64,000 nt of DNA, taken from positions 33,098,242 through 33,162,241 of the forward strand of contig NC_063257.1 of assembly GCF_019578655.1 (NCBI RefSeq), given 5' to 3'. Position 1 is the stretch's first letter, and each line of letters starts with the position of its first letter. Under the pieces are notes generated by a model. That model saw only the letters and a list, made by a program, of their open reading frames with translations. It made no database searches and was not told the DNA's origin. Of the stretch, positions 62,101 through 64,000 are shown in pieces. This DNA is from Ricinus communis. Taxonomy: Eukaryota > Streptophyta > Magnoliopsida > Malpighiales > Euphorbiaceae. The position numbers were made by a program, and so were the translations under genes.

Positions 62101-64000
62101 TCTACGTGGTTGTTTTCTCATTTTATAAAATTAACACATTTAAGGGATTGTTTTCCCATACTCATAAATATACTAAAATTACGGGGTTATTTTCTACGAT
62201 TGATAAATATCCTCGTATTACGGGGTTATTTTCTAATATTTATAAATATACCCCTTTTACGGGGTTGTTTTCACATATTAAAAAATTTACCCCTTCTATG
62301 AGGTTGTTTTCTCAGGCTCGCAATTACACTATTTTTACGGGGTTATTTTCTCAGGTTCATAAATGTAAACATTTTTTATGGGGTTATTTTCTTACATTGA
62401 TAAATATACCACTTTTACGAGGTTGTTTTCTCATATTAAATTATTAGCACTATTATGGGGTTATCTTGAAAATTCATAAATATACATGTTTTACGGGGTT
62501 ATTTTCTTATATCGAGAAATACACCCCTTTTACGGGGTTGTTTCTGAAATTATAAAATTAACCCATTTAGGGGTTTTTTCTAATACTCACAAATATACCA
62601 CAATTACGGGGTTATTTTCTAAGATTCATAAATATCCCCGTATTACAAGGTTGTTTTCACATATTAAAAAATTTATCCCTTCTACGATGCTGTTTTCTCA
62701 TATTGACAAATATACCACTTTTACGGGTTGTTTTCTCATATTATAAAATTAACTAATTTAAGGGGTTGTTTTCTCATATTCACAAATATACAAAAATTAC
62801 GGGTTTATTTTCTCTGATTGATAAATATCCCTGTATTACGGGGTTATTTTCTAATATTTATAAATATACCCCTCTTACGAGGTTGTTTTCTCATATTAAA
62901 AAATTTACCCTTCTGCAAGGTTGTTTTCTCATATTTGCAATTACACTACTTTTACGTGGTTATTTTCACAGATTTATAAATACACATTTAACGGGGTTCT
63001 TTTTTTATATTGATAGATATACCACTTTTACAGGGTAGTTTTCTCATACTAAATTATTAGCACTATTATGGGGTTGTTTTCTCAAATTCATAAATATACA
63101 CGTTTACAGGGTTATTTTCTTATACTCACAAATATACCCCTTTTACGGGGTTCTATTCTCATAGTATAAAATTAACCCATTTAAGGGGATGTTTTATCAT
63201 ACTCACAAATATATAAAAATTACGGTGTTATTTTCTCCAATTGATAAATATCCCGTATTACGGGGTTGTTCTCTCATACTAAAAGATTTACCCCTTCTAC
63301 GAGGATGTTTTCTCACACTCACAATTACACTACTTTTACGGGGTTGTTTTCTCATACTCATAAATATACCAAAATTACTGGGTTATTTCTCCGATTGATA
63401 AATATCCCCATATTACGGGGTTGTTCTCTCATATTAAAAAATTTACTCCTTCTACGAGGCTGTTTTCTCATATTAAAAGATTTACTCCTTCTGTTTTTTC
63501 ATACTCGCAAGTACACTAGTTTTATGCGGTTGTTTTCTCAAATTAATAAATATACACGTTTTTCGGGGTTATTTTTTTATATTGATAAATATACCACTTT
63601 TACGGGGTCGTTTTCTCATATTAAATCATTAGCTTTATTATGGGATTATTTTCTCAGATTGATAATATACATGTTTTACGAGGTTATTTTCTTATATTGA
63701 CAAGTATACCCCTTTTAGGTGATTGTTTTCTTATATTATAAAATTAACCCATTTAAGGGGTTGTTTCTCATACTCACAAATATATCAAAATTACAAGGTT
63801 ATTTTCTTCGATTGATAAATATCTCCATATTACGGGGTTGTTCTCTCATATTAAAAAATTAACCCCTTCTACAAGGCTGTTTTCTCAGACTCGCAATTAC
63901 ACTACTTTTAAGGGGTTATTTTTCTCAGATTCGTAAATATACATGTTTTACGAGGTTATTTTCTTATATTGATAAATATACCACTTTTACGGGGTCATTT
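59108..64000 (+). repeat. 39-bp satellite array, plus-oriented block 4c
   Basis: Plus-strand satellite in phase with 56160 across copy D, and it runs off the right edge of the window. HOR order as elsewhere. The m10/m1 marker (TTAGCACTATTAT) is seen for example near 59516, 62446 and 63058. No gene, no further transposon. Confidence 0.95.

Noticed and set aside
1..64000. Degenerate telomere repeat, from the CCCCGTAAAA look of the core
   Set aside because: The core occurs once per 39 bp inside a larger monomer and never as a short CCCTAAA tandem run.

Overview
The window looks like plant (probably angiosperm) heterochromatin. It is AT-rich, and about 46 kb of the 64 kb is one tandem satellite. 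The rest is copies of one Ty3/gypsy-type LTR retrotransposon family. I found no host gene, no rRNA or tRNA gene and no intact transposon protein. The organism call rests on the LTR-element architecture (initiator-Met tRNA primer site, polypurine tract, 2.8 kb LTRs); I cannot name the species.

Satellite: the basic unit is about 39 bp, with a shared core of the type TTACGGGGTTGTTTTCTC (written in the orientation I call +). Ten monomer types, told apart by their second halves, follow one another in fixed order and make a higher-order repeat (HOR) of about 388 bp. The spacing of a marker monomer changes mostly in steps close to 39 bp (116, 308, 349, 388, 427, 581), so the array evolves mainly by gain and loss of whole monomers. 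Because 39 is a multiple of 3, the array carries many long open frames with 13-residue periodicity. These are by-products, not genes.

Layout: 1-12341 satellite on the minus strand, with a noisy last 0.8 kb; 12342-12841 a 500-N gap; 12842-15161 a minus-strand LTR (copy A), whose first 0.6 kb after the gap is a blend of LTR and satellite; 15162-28908 satellite plus; 28909-33482 retroelement copy B, made of two LTR pieces in opposite orientation and a piece of internal region; 33492-41579 satellite minus; about 41580 a fold-back strand switch with no transposon; 41609-43894 satellite plus; 43895-51028 copy C, a complete LTR-internal-LTR element; 51029-56160 satellite plus; 56161-59107 copy D, a rearranged element with the same LTR terminus at both ends; 59108-64000 satellite plus. 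The array runs off both ends of the window.

How the parts relate: copies C and D sit in the satellite with 5-bp target duplications. A 3.36 kb satellite segment at 15214-18574 is duplicated at 43172-43894 plus 51029-53668, and the first copy still has the empty site for insertion C, so C jumped in after the duplication. Copy C has a primer binding site, a polypurine tract and near-complete LTRs but only 1.48 kb of internal sequence, so it is non-autonomous (LARD-like). Degraded integrase C-terminal sequence next to the polypurine tract, best kept in copy B, ties the family to Ty3/gypsy. Two of the three satellite strand switches coincide with LTR copies (A and B).

The most unusual items are the inverted-terminus element D with a perfect target duplication, the fold-back junction at 41.58 kb whose two arms share private variants, the empty-site/filled-site pair, and the local excess of divergence in the GC-rich part of copy C's two LTRs.
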